From positions 1 through 7,145 of the forward strand of contig ONWL01000070.1 in the NCBI GenBank assembly GCA_900321525.1: 7,145 nt of DNA, written 5' to 3'. The notes beneath the pieces are model-generated. The model was not told the origin of the DNA, made no database searches, and was given only the letters and a program-made list of their open reading frames with translations. Every line of letters begins with the position of its first letter. The first letter of the stretch is position 1. Below, piece by piece: positions 1 to 6,942 of this stretch. The position numbers and the translations under genes are program-made. This DNA is from an uncultured Eubacteriales bacterium. GTDB lineage: Bacteria > Bacillota > Clostridia > Lachnospirales > Lachnospiraceae.

Positions 1-250
1 ACACATAAATACAGTTCATAATGGTAGCCAGCATTCCTATCTGATCCGCCTTCGGTCTGTCGATGGCATTGCTGGAACGCCCTCTCCAGAAGTTACCACC
101 GCCAATAACGATTCCCACTTCTACTCCATTATCTACAGAAGCCTTTACCTGCTCTGCAACCATCTTACAGGTAGCCTCATCAAAACCGGTCTTCTTCTCG
201 CCGGCTAACGCTTCTCCACTTAACTTCAAAAGCACTCTGCGCTTTTTCAT
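1..250 (-). CDS. pyrH: UMP kinase (uridylate kinase), 5' part only
   Basis: Phosphorylates UMP to UDP in cytosolic pyrimidine nucleotide synthesis. I translated the reverse strand from an ATG at 250-248; the frame stays open to the window edge, giving the first 83 residues of a protein normally about 230-240 long. Visible family motifs are KLSGEA (residues 9-14), the glycine-rich GGGNFWRG (50-57) and IGMLATIMN (71-79), all characteristic of bacterial PyrH of the amino acid kinase fold. The start is supported by GGAGGA at 256-261, 5 nt upstream. It has its own promoter at 308-336 and lies downstream of the Tam41-like gene in the same direction. In Firmicutes pyrH is usually followed by frr, uppS and cdsA, which would lie outside the window on the left (established knowledge, not seen here). 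The C-terminal catalytic part cannot be inspected. Confidence 0.96.
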   Translation of the reverse strand, partial: MKKRRVLLKLSGEALAGEKKTGFDEATCKMVAEQVKASVDNGVEVGIVIGGGNFWRGRSSNAIDRPKADQIGMLATIMNCIYV

Positions 251-307
251 ACTCTTCCTCCAACTCCAAAGTACCTTTTCTTTCTTCTGATGGCACTCTT
301 AAGATTG

Positions 308-336
308 ATTATAACATATCCTTCCAGAAAAGTAAA
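308..336 (-). promoter_or_regulatory. sigma-A promoter of pyrH
   Basis: On the minus strand, TTTACT (331-336) and a consensus TATAAT (308-313) are separated by 17 bp, with an upstream TGT resembling an extended -10. Transcription would start near 301, giving a leader of about 50 nt before the pyrH RBS. No convincing terminator lies between the Tam41-like gene and this promoter, so read-through from upstream is also possible. Confidence 0.7.
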
Positions 337-392
337 TAAACAGTAACACAACAAGCAACAACTTTACTATCTTTTGCAGTTTCTGTTTTTAT

Positions 393-1325
393 CTACTTCT
401 TTGTATTCTGCTTTCCAAACTTCTTTTGCAATTTGGGAATCACATAGGACACAGAACGAAGCAGTCCATTGGACAACAAACCTTTGGCAGTCTGCCCCAC
501 ACTTTCGCTGAAATTCATCCTTTCCAAAAATGTCTGAATCCCTGTCTGGATGCCGGCAATTCCATGCCCATAGGCATCTGACTTCTGTAAATACTGACGC
601 AGGCTTTCCGGCAGCTCCTTGGCTTCCTTTCGAAGCACAGCATGATCTACCATAAGTTTCTCCCCTGATAACTGCAAAAACGGACAGTCCCCAATGATCG
701 GCTCATAAATCTCATGAATCCTATCATAACTTCCAGTGACAATGTTTCTGACTTTCTCCGGATTTTCTGCCACATACATTCTGGAATCCCCATAGTAGGA
801 CAGACTGCATAGTTTCATATACAATTCAAAACAAGTGGTTTCCTGAGGCAAAAAACAGGCAGCTGCCACAATTGCGGCACGGCGATTCTGATACAATAAC
901 CCATCTATCCGATCATTGGTGCAAATTTCATACACCGGTTTTTGCAGCCGTCCCGGTACATAAAAGCTGCTCCATGTCTCCATGGCCTGTTCAAACTCAG
1001 CCCTGGAAATCATACCATACTTATATACACCATCCGGTTCCTCAATATTGCTCTGGTAAATAATATGGGTCTTACCAGACATACAATGTACGATGGGACT
1101 GGGAAGCAGACACGCACCGGTCCAGGAATAGTCCTCTCTGTTTCGCTTCCGATTCTCCTGATGCCAGGCCTGCACATCCTCTACCACAAATATCATATCG
1201 ATCTGGGGCAGACTGTTCTCGTCGTACCCTGTCTGCTTAAATACACCGGAGCCATAACCAAAAGCCGCTACAACCTCCGGACGTTTTGCGATAAAATTTT
1301 TCAATTTCGCATCTATATTCATCAT
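393..1325 (-). CDS. Tam41-family CDP-diacylglycerol synthase (bacterial)
   Basis: Predicted 310-residue nucleotidyltransferase of the Tam41/Mmp37 family. The mitochondrial members make CDP-diacylglycerol from phosphatidic acid and CTP, the precursor of cardiolipin and phosphatidylglycerol; peripheral action at the inner membrane face is inferred. Seen in the sequence: AFGYGSGVFKQTGY (21-34) with the GS of the nucleotidyltransferase site, IDMIFVVED (42-50) with Asp43 as likely metal ligand, AWH (53-55), FYVPGRLQKPV (121-131), and the helical-domain hallmark SLSYYGDSRMYVAENP (174-189) followed by KVRNIV. This set of motifs is specific to Tam41 and the length is normal. Two ATGs are adjacent (1325 and 1322); GAGGAT sits a few bases upstream of the first. 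It has its own promoter at 1417-1445 and is read toward pyrH, 142 bp away. The typical bacterial enzyme CdsA is unrelated in sequence; whether this genome has both cannot be seen. Confidence 0.93.
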   Translation of the reverse strand: MMNIDAKLKNFIAKRPEVVAAFGYGSGVFKQTGYDENSLPQIDMIFVVEDVQAWHQENRKRNREDYSWTGACLLPSPIVHCMSGKTHIIYQSNIEEPDGVYKYGMISRAEFEQAMETWSSFYVPGRLQKPVYEICTNDRIDGLLYQNRRAAIVAAACFLPQETTCFELYMKLCSLSYYGDSRMYVAENPEKVRNIVTGSYDRIHEIYEPIIGDCPFLQLSGEKLMVDHAVLRKEAKELPESLRQYLQKSDAYGHGIAGIQTGIQTFLERMNFSESVGQTAKGLLSNGLLRSVSYVIPKLQKKFGKQNTKK

Positions 1326-1416
1326 AAACTATCCTCATCCCAACCCCTTATGCCTGTACTGCGAAGTGGTTTTTACCTCTAAACATCTTTGCCAAACTTT
1401 GATTGACACTAACAAG

Positions 1417-1445
1417 AGTATACCATAACCCCTTTGAAACCGCAA
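1417..1445 (-). promoter_or_regulatory. putative promoter of the Tam41-like gene
   Basis: Minus-strand TTGCGG (1440-1445) and TATACT (1417-1422), 17 bp apart. The -10 is good and the -35 has only the TTG core. The predicted start near 1410 leaves a leader of about 85 nt. It is divergent from the CLC promoter at 1481-1508. Confidence 0.5.
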
Positions 1446-1480
1446 CTAAAATACAAAACAGCCATAGGAGACTTTTTTAC

Positions 1481-1508
1481 TTGATTTTCATATCCTTTGT
1501 GCTATGAT
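1481..1508 (+). promoter_or_regulatory. putative promoter of the CLC antiporter gene
   Basis: TTGATT (1481-1486) and TATGAT (1503-1508) with a 16-bp spacer and an upstream run of T. Transcription would begin near 1515 and leave a leader of about 128 nt before the start codon at 1643. The transcript would open with an 8-pair stem (1518-1525 with 1540-1547, two G-U pairs). Confidence 0.5.
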
Positions 1509-1642
1509 AGATGTGTTTGTCCGTCCCCTGATTTCTTTCGGTGGACACAGTCACTTTATATGATGGATATCAGCCGGGCTGCAAAATGTCACAACACATT
1601 TCACACAACAAAATCACTCACAAACGGAGGACATCAAACAAT

Positions 1643-2908
1643 ATGAAACCCCAGGCATACATAAACCGTCTGAAACAGGCGGCAAAGCACAACCAATATT
1701 ACATTCTGTCCAGTCTGCGCTGGCTGGTACTTTCTTCTCTCACCGGACTGATAGTTGGTGCATTCAGTTCTGCCTTTTCCTGGTGTATGACCACAGCCAC
1801 AAATCTTCGATTGGCCCATGACTGGCTGTTGTTCCTGCTGCCGATCGGCGGTCTGGTCATCGTTTTTTTCTATCACATTGCCCATATGGAAAATGACAAA
1901 GGTACCAATCAGGTACTGACTGCCGTCAGAGGTGTCAACAACATTCCTTTCCGTCTGGCTCCCCTGATTTTCGGATCGACCGTCATTACCCATTTATTTG
2001 GCGGTTCTGCTGGTCGAGAGGGTGCCGCCCTACAGCTGGGAGGCAGCATTGGAGACAAGATCGGACGTGTATTCCGCTTGGATGATGGAGATCGAAAAGT
2101 GATGGTTATGTGCGGAATGTCTGCTGCATTCTCCGCATTGTTTGGTACCCCTATGGCTGCTGCTATCTTCCCTTTGGAAGTTGCCAGTGTAGGAATTATG
2201 CAATATTCCGCACTGCTGCCCTGTATTTTTTCTTCTTTGATTGCATCCCAGTTCGCTGCTACTATGGGAATCGCACCGGAAGCTTTTGTGATCCATGGGA
2301 TTCCTGCATTCACATTGGTTCCGGCACTGAAAATTATGCTGGTCGCAGCACTGTGCGGTGTGGTCAGTACAGGCTTTTGTTTTGTTCTGTCCTATACCCA
2401 TAAAAAATATGCACAGTTTTTCAAAAATTCCTATATCCGTATTGTAGTTGCCGGTGTGCTGATCATTGCGTTGTCTTTGCTTTTACAGACCAGAGATTAC
2501 AATGGTGCCGGTATTCCTGTCATTGAGCGCGCTATGGAAGGAGATGTGGTCTGGTATGCCTTTCTCGCAAAGATCATTATGACCGCACTGACGTTGGGAG
2601 CAGGTTATCGCGGCGGTGAGATTGTACCATCCTTCTTCATCGGTGCCACACTGGGCTGCCTTGTGGGACATCTGCTTGGCATTTCCCCTTCTCTGTGTGC
2701 GGCTGTAGGCATGATTTCCCTGTTTTGCGGTGCCACCAACTGTCCGCTGGCCTCCATGTTGATCGGTTTTGAGTTATTTGGTTTCCATGGTGTATATTAT
2801 ATTCTAATTGCAGTAGCAGTCAGCTATGCAGTATCCGGTTACAGAGGACTGTACCAGCAGCAGGAAATTGTGTATTCGAAATATAAAGCAACCCACCACA
2901 AAGCCTGA
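1643..2908 (+). CDS. CLC-family anion/proton antiporter, CLC-F-like (putative fluoride exporter)
   Basis: Integral membrane protein of 421 residues with many hydrophobic helices, the usual size for a bacterial CLC without a C-terminal CBS domain. Motifs in order: KGTNQV (86-91) where chloride CLCs have GSGIP; FGGSAGREGAALQLGG (119-134) with the gating glutamate Glu126 and Ala instead of the Pro of GREGP; FGTPMAAAIFPLEV (167-180); YRGGEIVPSFFIGA (322-335) with GGE where chloride CLCs have GGIF; and FCGATNCPLASMLIGFELFG (361-380). The missing GSGIP and the GGE helix resemble the fluoride-exporting CLC-F branch, so fluoride/proton exchange is the likely role; chloride or another anion is not excluded. 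I chose the ATG at 1643. An in-frame GTG at 1541 would add 34 hydrophilic residues without an RBS, while CGGAGG (1625-1630) precedes 1643, though at a long 12-nt spacing. A terminator follows at 2988-3056. Confidence 0.9.
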   Translation: MKPQAYINRLKQAAKHNQYYILSSLRWLVLSSLTGLIVGAFSSAFSWCMTTATNLRLAHDWLLFLLPIGGLVIVFFYHIAHMENDKGTNQVLTAVRGVNNIPFRLAPLIFGSTVITHLFGGSAGREGAALQLGGSIGDKIGRVFRLDDGDRKVMVMCGMSAAFSALFGTPMAAAIFPLEVASVGIMQYSALLPCIFSSLIASQFAATMGIAPEAFVIHGIPAFTLVPALKIMLVAALCGVVSTGFCFVLSYTHKKYAQFFKNSYIRIVVAGVLIIALSLLLQTRDYNGAGIPVIERAMEGDVVWYAFLAKIIMTALTLGAGYRGGEIVPSFFIGATLGCLVGHLLGISPSLCAAVGMISLFCGATNCPLASMLIGFELFGFHGVYYILIAVAVSYAVSGYRGLYQQQEIVYSKYKATHHKA

Positions 2909-2987
2909 TTCAGAGTGTTTTCAGGTACAAAAAGAATTCTGCAAACGCAGAATCCCCACACCTGGGTAATAGGCTTTTCGTTTATAC

Positions 2988-3056
2988 AAAAAGCCGTGAC
3001 AGACCAGTGTTCCTTATCGACACACTTGTTCTATCGCGGCTTTTTATTTTCCTTTA
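2988..3056. terminator. bidirectional intrinsic terminator between convergent genes
   Basis: The arm AAAAAGCCGTGA (2988-2999) pairs with TCGCGGCTTTTT (3034-3045), 12 pairs with one G-U, and a T-rich tail follows on the plus strand. The complementary strand also ends in TTTTT, so it can serve the CBS gene as well. The loop holds a smaller stem, AGTGT (3006-3010) with ACACT. It lies about 80 nt after the CLC stop and about 30 nt beyond the end of the CBS gene. A further 7-bp hairpin (2936-2942 with 2947-2953) lies just upstream and lacks a T run. Confidence 0.85.
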
Positions 3057-3077
3057 TTCAGTTATCTATTCTCCATT

Positions 3078-3521
3078 TCAATGCATACCAGCCGCAAGGA
3101 TTTCCTGGGATCTGGTATCGTTTGGCTGAGGTTTGGCCTTTTGACCAAATGTGTTAATAATATCTTTTCGGGTCACAATCCCTACAAAATACCGTCTATC
3201 ATCTACAACCGGAATAAAATTCTGATTGGCTGATCGCATCAGCAGCTTTTCCATACTCACCCGTATATCTGTGGCAGGATTCCAGCCCCTGCGCAAAATA
3301 TCTTTCACTTTCGATGTCTGTAAAACCGTCTCCCCTTCCCTTACAATGGCCCACAAGAAATCCCCCTCGCTGATACTGCCCACATACTGCCCATTCTGGC
3401 GCAGCACCGGCACCGCTGTAAATCCACTCTCTCGTAACACCTCTAACGCATCCTCTAATACATCTTCGTCCGTCAAATACGTAATCTCATATTTCGGACG
3501 TAACAATCCCAATACATTCAC
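3078..3521 (-). CDS. two-CBS-domain protein (putative nucleotide sensor)
   Basis: A soluble 147-residue protein made almost wholly of a CBS pair, the fold that usually binds adenine nucleotides in a cleft between the two domains. CBS1 covers roughly residues 8-62 with FTAVPVLRQNGQYVGSIS (34-51). CBS2 covers 70-125 with FIPVVDDRRYFVGIVTRKDI (102-121), the typical end of a CBS repeat. The tail (126-147) is polar. No enzyme or DNA-binding domain is attached, so the partner or output is unknown. The start is a GTG at 3521: AAAGGAG lies 6 nt upstream (3528-3534), and homologous single CBS-pair proteins begin close to this point. The frame is open further upstream to 3632, but that part reads unlike a CBS protein and lies in a region with leader-like stems. 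The ligand cannot be told from sequence; nothing in the neighbourhood points to a pathway. Confidence 0.85.
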   Translation of the reverse strand: MNVLGLLRPKYEITYLTDEDVLEDALEVLRESGFTAVPVLRQNGQYVGSISEGDFLWAIVREGETVLQTSKVKDILRRGWNPATDIRVSMEKLLMRSANQNFIPVVDDRRYFVGIVTRKDIINTFGQKAKPQPNDTRSQEILAAGMH

Positions 3522-3896
3522 TGTTTGCTCCTTTCCTACGACTCCCTTCCCCAAGTGCCGTATCCTCTCCTGCCTGCCAGAAAAATTTCTGTGTGGAGTC
3601 CTTATCGTGCAGTAGACAATGTAATCAATCATCTCTACTACACTATAAACAGTATATCAGAAGAATGTGTATAATTTTTGAACAAATTCTAAAGAGACTG
3701 GAATCTTTCATTTTACAGCAAAAACTTTTTCTTTTTCTTTGGTTTTTCAAAAAGTTCTGTTATAATAGTGTATGGTAGGAAAGTTTTTACAACAATCCAG
3801 AGCCATTTGCAGTTTCATCTCATACTGTTTGACAGAGGCTCTATACCAATATAAATATCAAATGAATTTATTATTTTTATAAAAACGGAGGATACT
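3522..3896. other. divergent intergenic region, 375 bp
   Basis: It separates the CBS gene (minus) from rqcH (plus). On the minus side lies a leader with a possible closing stem (GACTCC, plus 3595-3600, with GGAGTC, plus 3540-3545) around a 6-bp hairpin at 3578-3591. A possible minus promoter (TTGATT, 16 bp, GATAAG) lies immediately upstream of that leader but is weak. On the plus side are the rqcH promoter and a leader of about 120 nt with AGAGCC (3799-3804) pairing GGCTCT (3837-3842) and an inner CAGT/ACTG pair. I see no gene in it. Confidence 0.6.
3739..3766 (+). promoter_or_regulatory. sigma-A promoter of rqcH
   Basis: TTGGTT (3739-3744), a 16-bp spacer and a consensus TATAAT (3761-3766) preceded by TGT as an extended -10. 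An AT-rich inverted repeat, AACTTTTT (3723-3730) with AAAAAGTT (3749-3756), straddles the -35 and spacer. Predicted transcript start is near 3773. Confidence 0.65.
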
Positions 3897-5672
3897 ATGG
3901 CTTTTGATGGCATTGTAATACACAGTCTGGTCAATGAAATGAACCAGAAAATCACAGGAGGCCGCATCAGCAAAATCGCACAGCCAGAGGCAGATGAACT
4001 GATTCTGACCATCAAAAAGGAACGGGATACCCATAAGCTGCTTCTCTCTGCTTCTGCCAGTCTGCCACTGGCTTATTTTACAGAACTGACCAAACAAAAC
4101 CCCATGACTGCACCTAATTTCTGTATGTTGCTGCGCAAGCACATTGGCAACGGAAAGATTCTCTCTGTTTCCCAACCGGGGCTGGAGCGAATCATTGATA
4201 TCACCATTGAACATCTGGATGAGTTGGGAGATTTGAAGCAAAAACATCTGATCATAGAATTGATGGGAAAACACAGCAATATCATTTTTTGCAGCGAGGA
4301 TGTTGTGGAAGATTTTGAAGCCGGTCAGAAAGGCTGGCGGATCTTAGACAGCATCAAACACATCCCGGCACAGGTCAGCTCCATCCGAGAAGTCTTGCCG
4401 GGAAGACCCTATTTCATTCCCGACACAATGAACAAACAAAACCCGCTGTCCGCATCCGAAGAAGAAATTGCTGCTTCATTACAACCAGGACTGCCTCTTT
4501 CTAAGGCACTCTATACCGGATTTACCGGCATCAGTCCTGTCATTGCAGAAGAAGTCGTATTTCGCGCCGGATTGGATTCTTCGGTTCCAGTCAGTACCCT
4601 GACAGATGCAGAAAAATTCCATGTGGCCCATACTTTTTACAGGCTGTTAGATGATGTGCGAGAAAATCAATTCCAGCCCAATATCGTGTTTGAGGGAGAA
4701 AATCCGGTAGAGTTTTCTGCCCTGTTTCTGGACATGTATGGGGAAGAGCAGACAGTCTGCTATGACAGTATCAGCGAAGTGCTTGCCAACTATTATACAG
4801 TGCGCAACCAGTTAAGCCGCATCCGGCAAAAAACCACAGAACTTCGAAAGGTAACCCAGACTCATTTAGAGCGGAGCCGCAAAAAATATGACCTGCAGCA
4901 GCGGCAGCTGGCAGATACAGAAAAAAGGGAAACATACAAAATTTATGGAGAACTTTTAAATGCATACAGCTACAGCATCGAACCCGGTGCCAAATCTGCA
5001 GAATTGCTGAACTATTATACAAACGAGACGATTACCGTTCCACTAGATCCCACCCAGACGGCGCAGGAAAATGCCCAACGGTATTTTGCCCGGTATAATA
5101 AATTAAAGAGAACCTATGATGCTCTGACAGAACTGATTCAGGAAACAGCCGCTGAAATTGAACACCTAGAATCCATTGCCACTGCCATCGATCTGGCCGT
5201 GAACGTAGAAGATCTGGTGGAAGTCCGTCAGGAAATGGCGCAATATGGATACATCAAAAAGCATACCGCTTCCGGCAAAGGCAATCGAAAGGAAAAAATC
5301 GTCAGCAGGCCCTACCACTATATTTCCTCTGACGGGTTTCATATGTATGTGGGAAAAAACAACTATCAGAATGATGAATTGACCTTCCACTTTGCGGATA
5401 ACGGCGATATGTGGTTCCATGCAAAAAAAATGCCCGGCTCTCATGTGATTGTGAAATGCTCTGGCAAGCCACTTCCTGACCAAACTTACGAAGAAGCTGG
5501 TCGGCTGGCTGCCTACTATTCAAAGGGTAGGAACAATGACAAGGTAGAAGTGGATTATATCGAAAAGAAACAAGTGAAAAAAACACCGGGCGGCGCCCCC
5601 GGCTTTGTCATCTATCACACCAACTACTCCATGATGGCAGAGCCAAACATTGATGGCATAGAGGAAGTATAA
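3897..5672 (+). CDS. rqcH: RqcH / NFACT ribosome quality control protein (Rqc2 homologue; also called FbpA)
   Basis: In bacteria RqcH binds 50S subunits that still hold peptidyl-tRNA after a stall, recruits tRNA-Ala and drives untemplated alanine tailing that marks the nascent chain for degradation. The older name, fibronectin-binding protein, reflects a surface role reported in some pathogens. The 591-residue length is normal. NFACT-N starts at residue 2 (AFDGIVIHSLVNEM) with GGRISKI (21-27), FCMLLRKHI (75-83) and MGKHSNII (123-130). A helix-hairpin-helix-like segment is near GFTGISPVIAEEV (208-220), charged coiled-coil helices lie at about 300-345 and 395-430, and NFACT-R is at about 468-575 with GKNNYQNDELT (486-496), DMWFHAKKMPGSHVIVK (504-520) and TPGGAPGF (563-570). 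The key Asp-Arg pair (D97/R98 in Bacillus subtilis) reads Glu97-Arg98 here. GGAGGA (3887-3892) precedes the ATG by 4 nt. It is monocistronic, followed by a terminator. Confidence 0.95.
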   Translation: MAFDGIVIHSLVNEMNQKITGGRISKIAQPEADELILTIKKERDTHKLLLSASASLPLAYFTELTKQNPMTAPNFCMLLRKHIGNGKILSVSQPGLERIIDITIEHLDELGDLKQKHLIIELMGKHSNIIFCSEDVVEDFEAGQKGWRILDSIKHIPAQVSSIREVLPGRPYFIPDTMNKQNPLSASEEEIAASLQPGLPLSKALYTGFTGISPVIAEEVVFRAGLDSSVPVSTLTDAEKFHVAHTFYRLLDDVRENQFQPNIVFEGENPVEFSALFLDMYGEEQTVCYDSISEVLANYYTVRNQLSRIRQKTTELRKVTQTHLERSRKKYDLQQRQLADTEKRETYKIYGELLNAYSYSIEPGAKSAELLNYYTNETITVPLDPTQTAQENAQRYFARYNKLKRTYDALTELIQETAAEIEHLESIATAIDLAVNVEDLVEVRQEMAQYGYIKKHTASGKGNRKEKIVSRPYHYISSDGFHMYVGKNNYQNDELTFHFADNGDMWFHAKKMPGSHVIVKCSGKPLPDQTYEEAGRLAAYYSKGRNNDKVEVDYIEKKQVKKTPGGAPGFVIYHTNYSMMAEPNIDGIEEV

Positions 5673-5683
5673 CGCAGAGTCAT

Positions 5684-5712
5684 CTGGATTTTCCTTCCCT
5701 GTATCCAGTTTT
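5684..5712 (+). terminator. weak first terminator-like hairpin after rqcH
   Basis: CTGGAT (5684-5689) pairs with ATCCAG (5703-5708), immediately followed by TTTTC. The stem is only 6 bp, so it is probably an accessory to the strong terminator 16 nt further on. Confidence 0.35.
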
Positions 5713-5723
5713 CAATCCATGCA

Positions 5724-5775
5724 AAAAGTTCAGGTATTGACCAATTCTCATTGGTTTTTACCTGAACTTTTATGT
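5724..5775. terminator. strong bidirectional terminator with nested stem
   Basis: AAAAGTTCAGGTA (5724-5736) pairs perfectly with TACCTGAACTTTT (5759-5771), 13 bp. Inside it a second perfect stem, ACCAAT (5740-5745) with ATTGGT (5750-5755), closes a TCTC loop, the two stems being separated by a 3x3 internal loop. Both strands end in a T run (TTTT on plus, TTTTT on minus), so it serves rqcH and also the radical-SAM remnant read from the right. The stretch 5776-5875 shows nothing else. Confidence 0.93.
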
Positions 5776-5875
5776 TTTCTTTCCATATCTGCTTCACTGT
5801 GTTTATTCCATGCTTTTTGCCCTACTGCCCTTCCTTATGTTTTTCCATGTCAGAAGTGTTCTCCGCTCCCCTTTG

Positions 5876-6553
5876 CTACTCCTGAGCCAGAATCTGCTCT
5901 ACCTGTTCTCGCCGTTCAAACAAGACGCAGCCGCCTGCATGGTCTTCCATCAGGATTTCGCCACCGCGCAGTGCAATAAACAATCGGGAATGCAGGGCTT
6001 TTAAAAGAGACTGCTCCCTTACGCTGCTGTCAGAATAAGGAGAAAACGGACATGGTTCCGCACCACCATATGCGTTGATATGGAAAAATCCACGTCCTGC
6101 TGCCAGACACCCCCCTGAGGACTTTTCATCTCCAGGGAAAGAAACCAGAACCATTTCCGGATATTCTTCCCGAAGTTTTGCCAGTTTCTCTCTTAAAAAT
6201 GCTCTCTCTGCATCTTGAGGCGCCAGTTCCTTACTTTCTTCTGTCACCGGCACAAACTCTACGAAAAATACCACTTTACAGCCACGATTCTTCAATTCAT
6301 CCAAAAATGTATGCTGCACAATATCATGGAGATTCCGGGTGGTCACTGTAATAGAAGCCCCAAAAATCAAACCATTCTTCTGCATCCGATTCATGGATGT
6401 GATCAGTTTCTGATAAATCCCTTCTCCCCGCCGTAAATCGGTCACCACTTCACTGCCTTCAATACTAAACACAGGAATCACATTACGAGACTTTTCAAAT
6501 AACTGGATATACTGGTCATCAATCAATGTGCCATTGGTAAAAACCGGAAAAAG
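5876..6553 (-). pseudogene. radical SAM / SPASM-like protein, 5' half deleted
   Basis: The preserved frame reads LFPVFTNGTLIDDQYIQLF, a typical middle strand of a radical-SAM barrel (FTNGTL), followed by VIPVFSIEG, a hydrophobic strand near GASITVTTRN and a C-terminal domain. Counting from the TTG at 6526 as residue 1, possible auxiliary-cluster cysteines are Cys140 (SSGGC), Cys159 (GGAEPCPFSPYSD) and Cys200 (HAGGCVLFE). Members of this group normally carry about 100 or more further N-terminal residues with CxxxCxxC, which binds the catalytic 4Fe-4S cluster and SAM. That part is absent: upstream of about 6553 the sequence becomes an integrase and this frame meets a TAG. No start codon with an RBS is visible; the TTG at 6526 has none. 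Without the cluster motif it cannot do radical chemistry. The substrate of the intact family is not known to me. The open frame to the stop at 5876 is intact, so the break may be recent. Confidence 0.8.
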
Positions 6554-6942
6554 TATTTCCTGTCCGGAAACAGGATGCTAATCTTCGCGTCGTAGTTTTC
6601 GAGGTAATTCACAAGCTCCGTGCTGATGAATATCCTCCTGCTTTTAGGCCCTTTTGACTGCACGATGTCAATGTAACATTCTTCCAGATGGACATTGGAG
6701 CACTCCAGTGTCCGCGCCTCCTTGCACCGGAGCCCGCAACAGTATATAAGCCGGAAAAGTGCAGGAAAAACAAGCTCCCGCCCCTTAAAGCTTTTATGAG
6801 GCTCAATCTTATCCAGTTCGCCAAAAAAGGCTTCTATCTCCTCGGGCATGAAGAAATAGGGTTCCTCGGCCACCGGCTGTCTGACCGTCTTTGGTGATTC
6901 CCGTGATCTCGGTCTTTTCTGTTCCGACCATGAAGTCGACAT
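6523..6942 (-). pseudogene. tyrosine recombinase (phage-type integrase) fragment
   Basis: A 139-codon open frame whose core, about residues 26-132, belongs to tyrosine recombinases: EEPYFFMPEEIEAFF (26-40), FPALFRLIYCCGLRCKEA (59-76) with the first catalytic Arg at 72, and QSKGPKSRRIFIS (95-107) with the beta-hairpin Lys97. The part carrying HxxR, the second His/Trp and the Tyr nucleophile is missing; after YFF (130-132) the frame passes through seven unrelated codons (RFLPMAH) to a stop. Those codons overlap the radical-SAM sequence in another frame. The N-terminal core-binding domain is also absent: a TGA lies two codons before the ATG at 6942 and no RBS precedes it. It is therefore an inactive remnant with both ends lost, and points to a former mobile element here. 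Confidence 0.82.

Noticed and set aside
63..290. Plus-strand open frame of 75 codons at the left edge
   Set aside because: The opposite strand encodes unmistakable PyrH with an RBS; the plus frame is a shadow that merely stays open.
337..392. Terminator after the Tam41-like gene
   Set aside because: Only weak complementarity and no stem followed by a T run on the minus strand; read-through into pyrH is possible.
1541..1642. N-terminal extension of the CLC protein from GTG 1541
   Set aside because: The 34 extra residues are hydrophilic and unlike CLC N-termini, there is no RBS before 1541 or the in-frame ATG at 1586, and part of the stretch forms the leader stem.
2915..3157. 80-codon plus-strand frame after the CLC gene
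   Set aside because: It runs through the terminator hairpins and into the CBS gene, with no RBS and no protein-like character.
3522..3632. Longer CBS protein starting at ATG 3632
   Set aside because: The added 37 residues show no family similarity and no RBS; the GTG at 3521 has AAAGGAG at ideal spacing.
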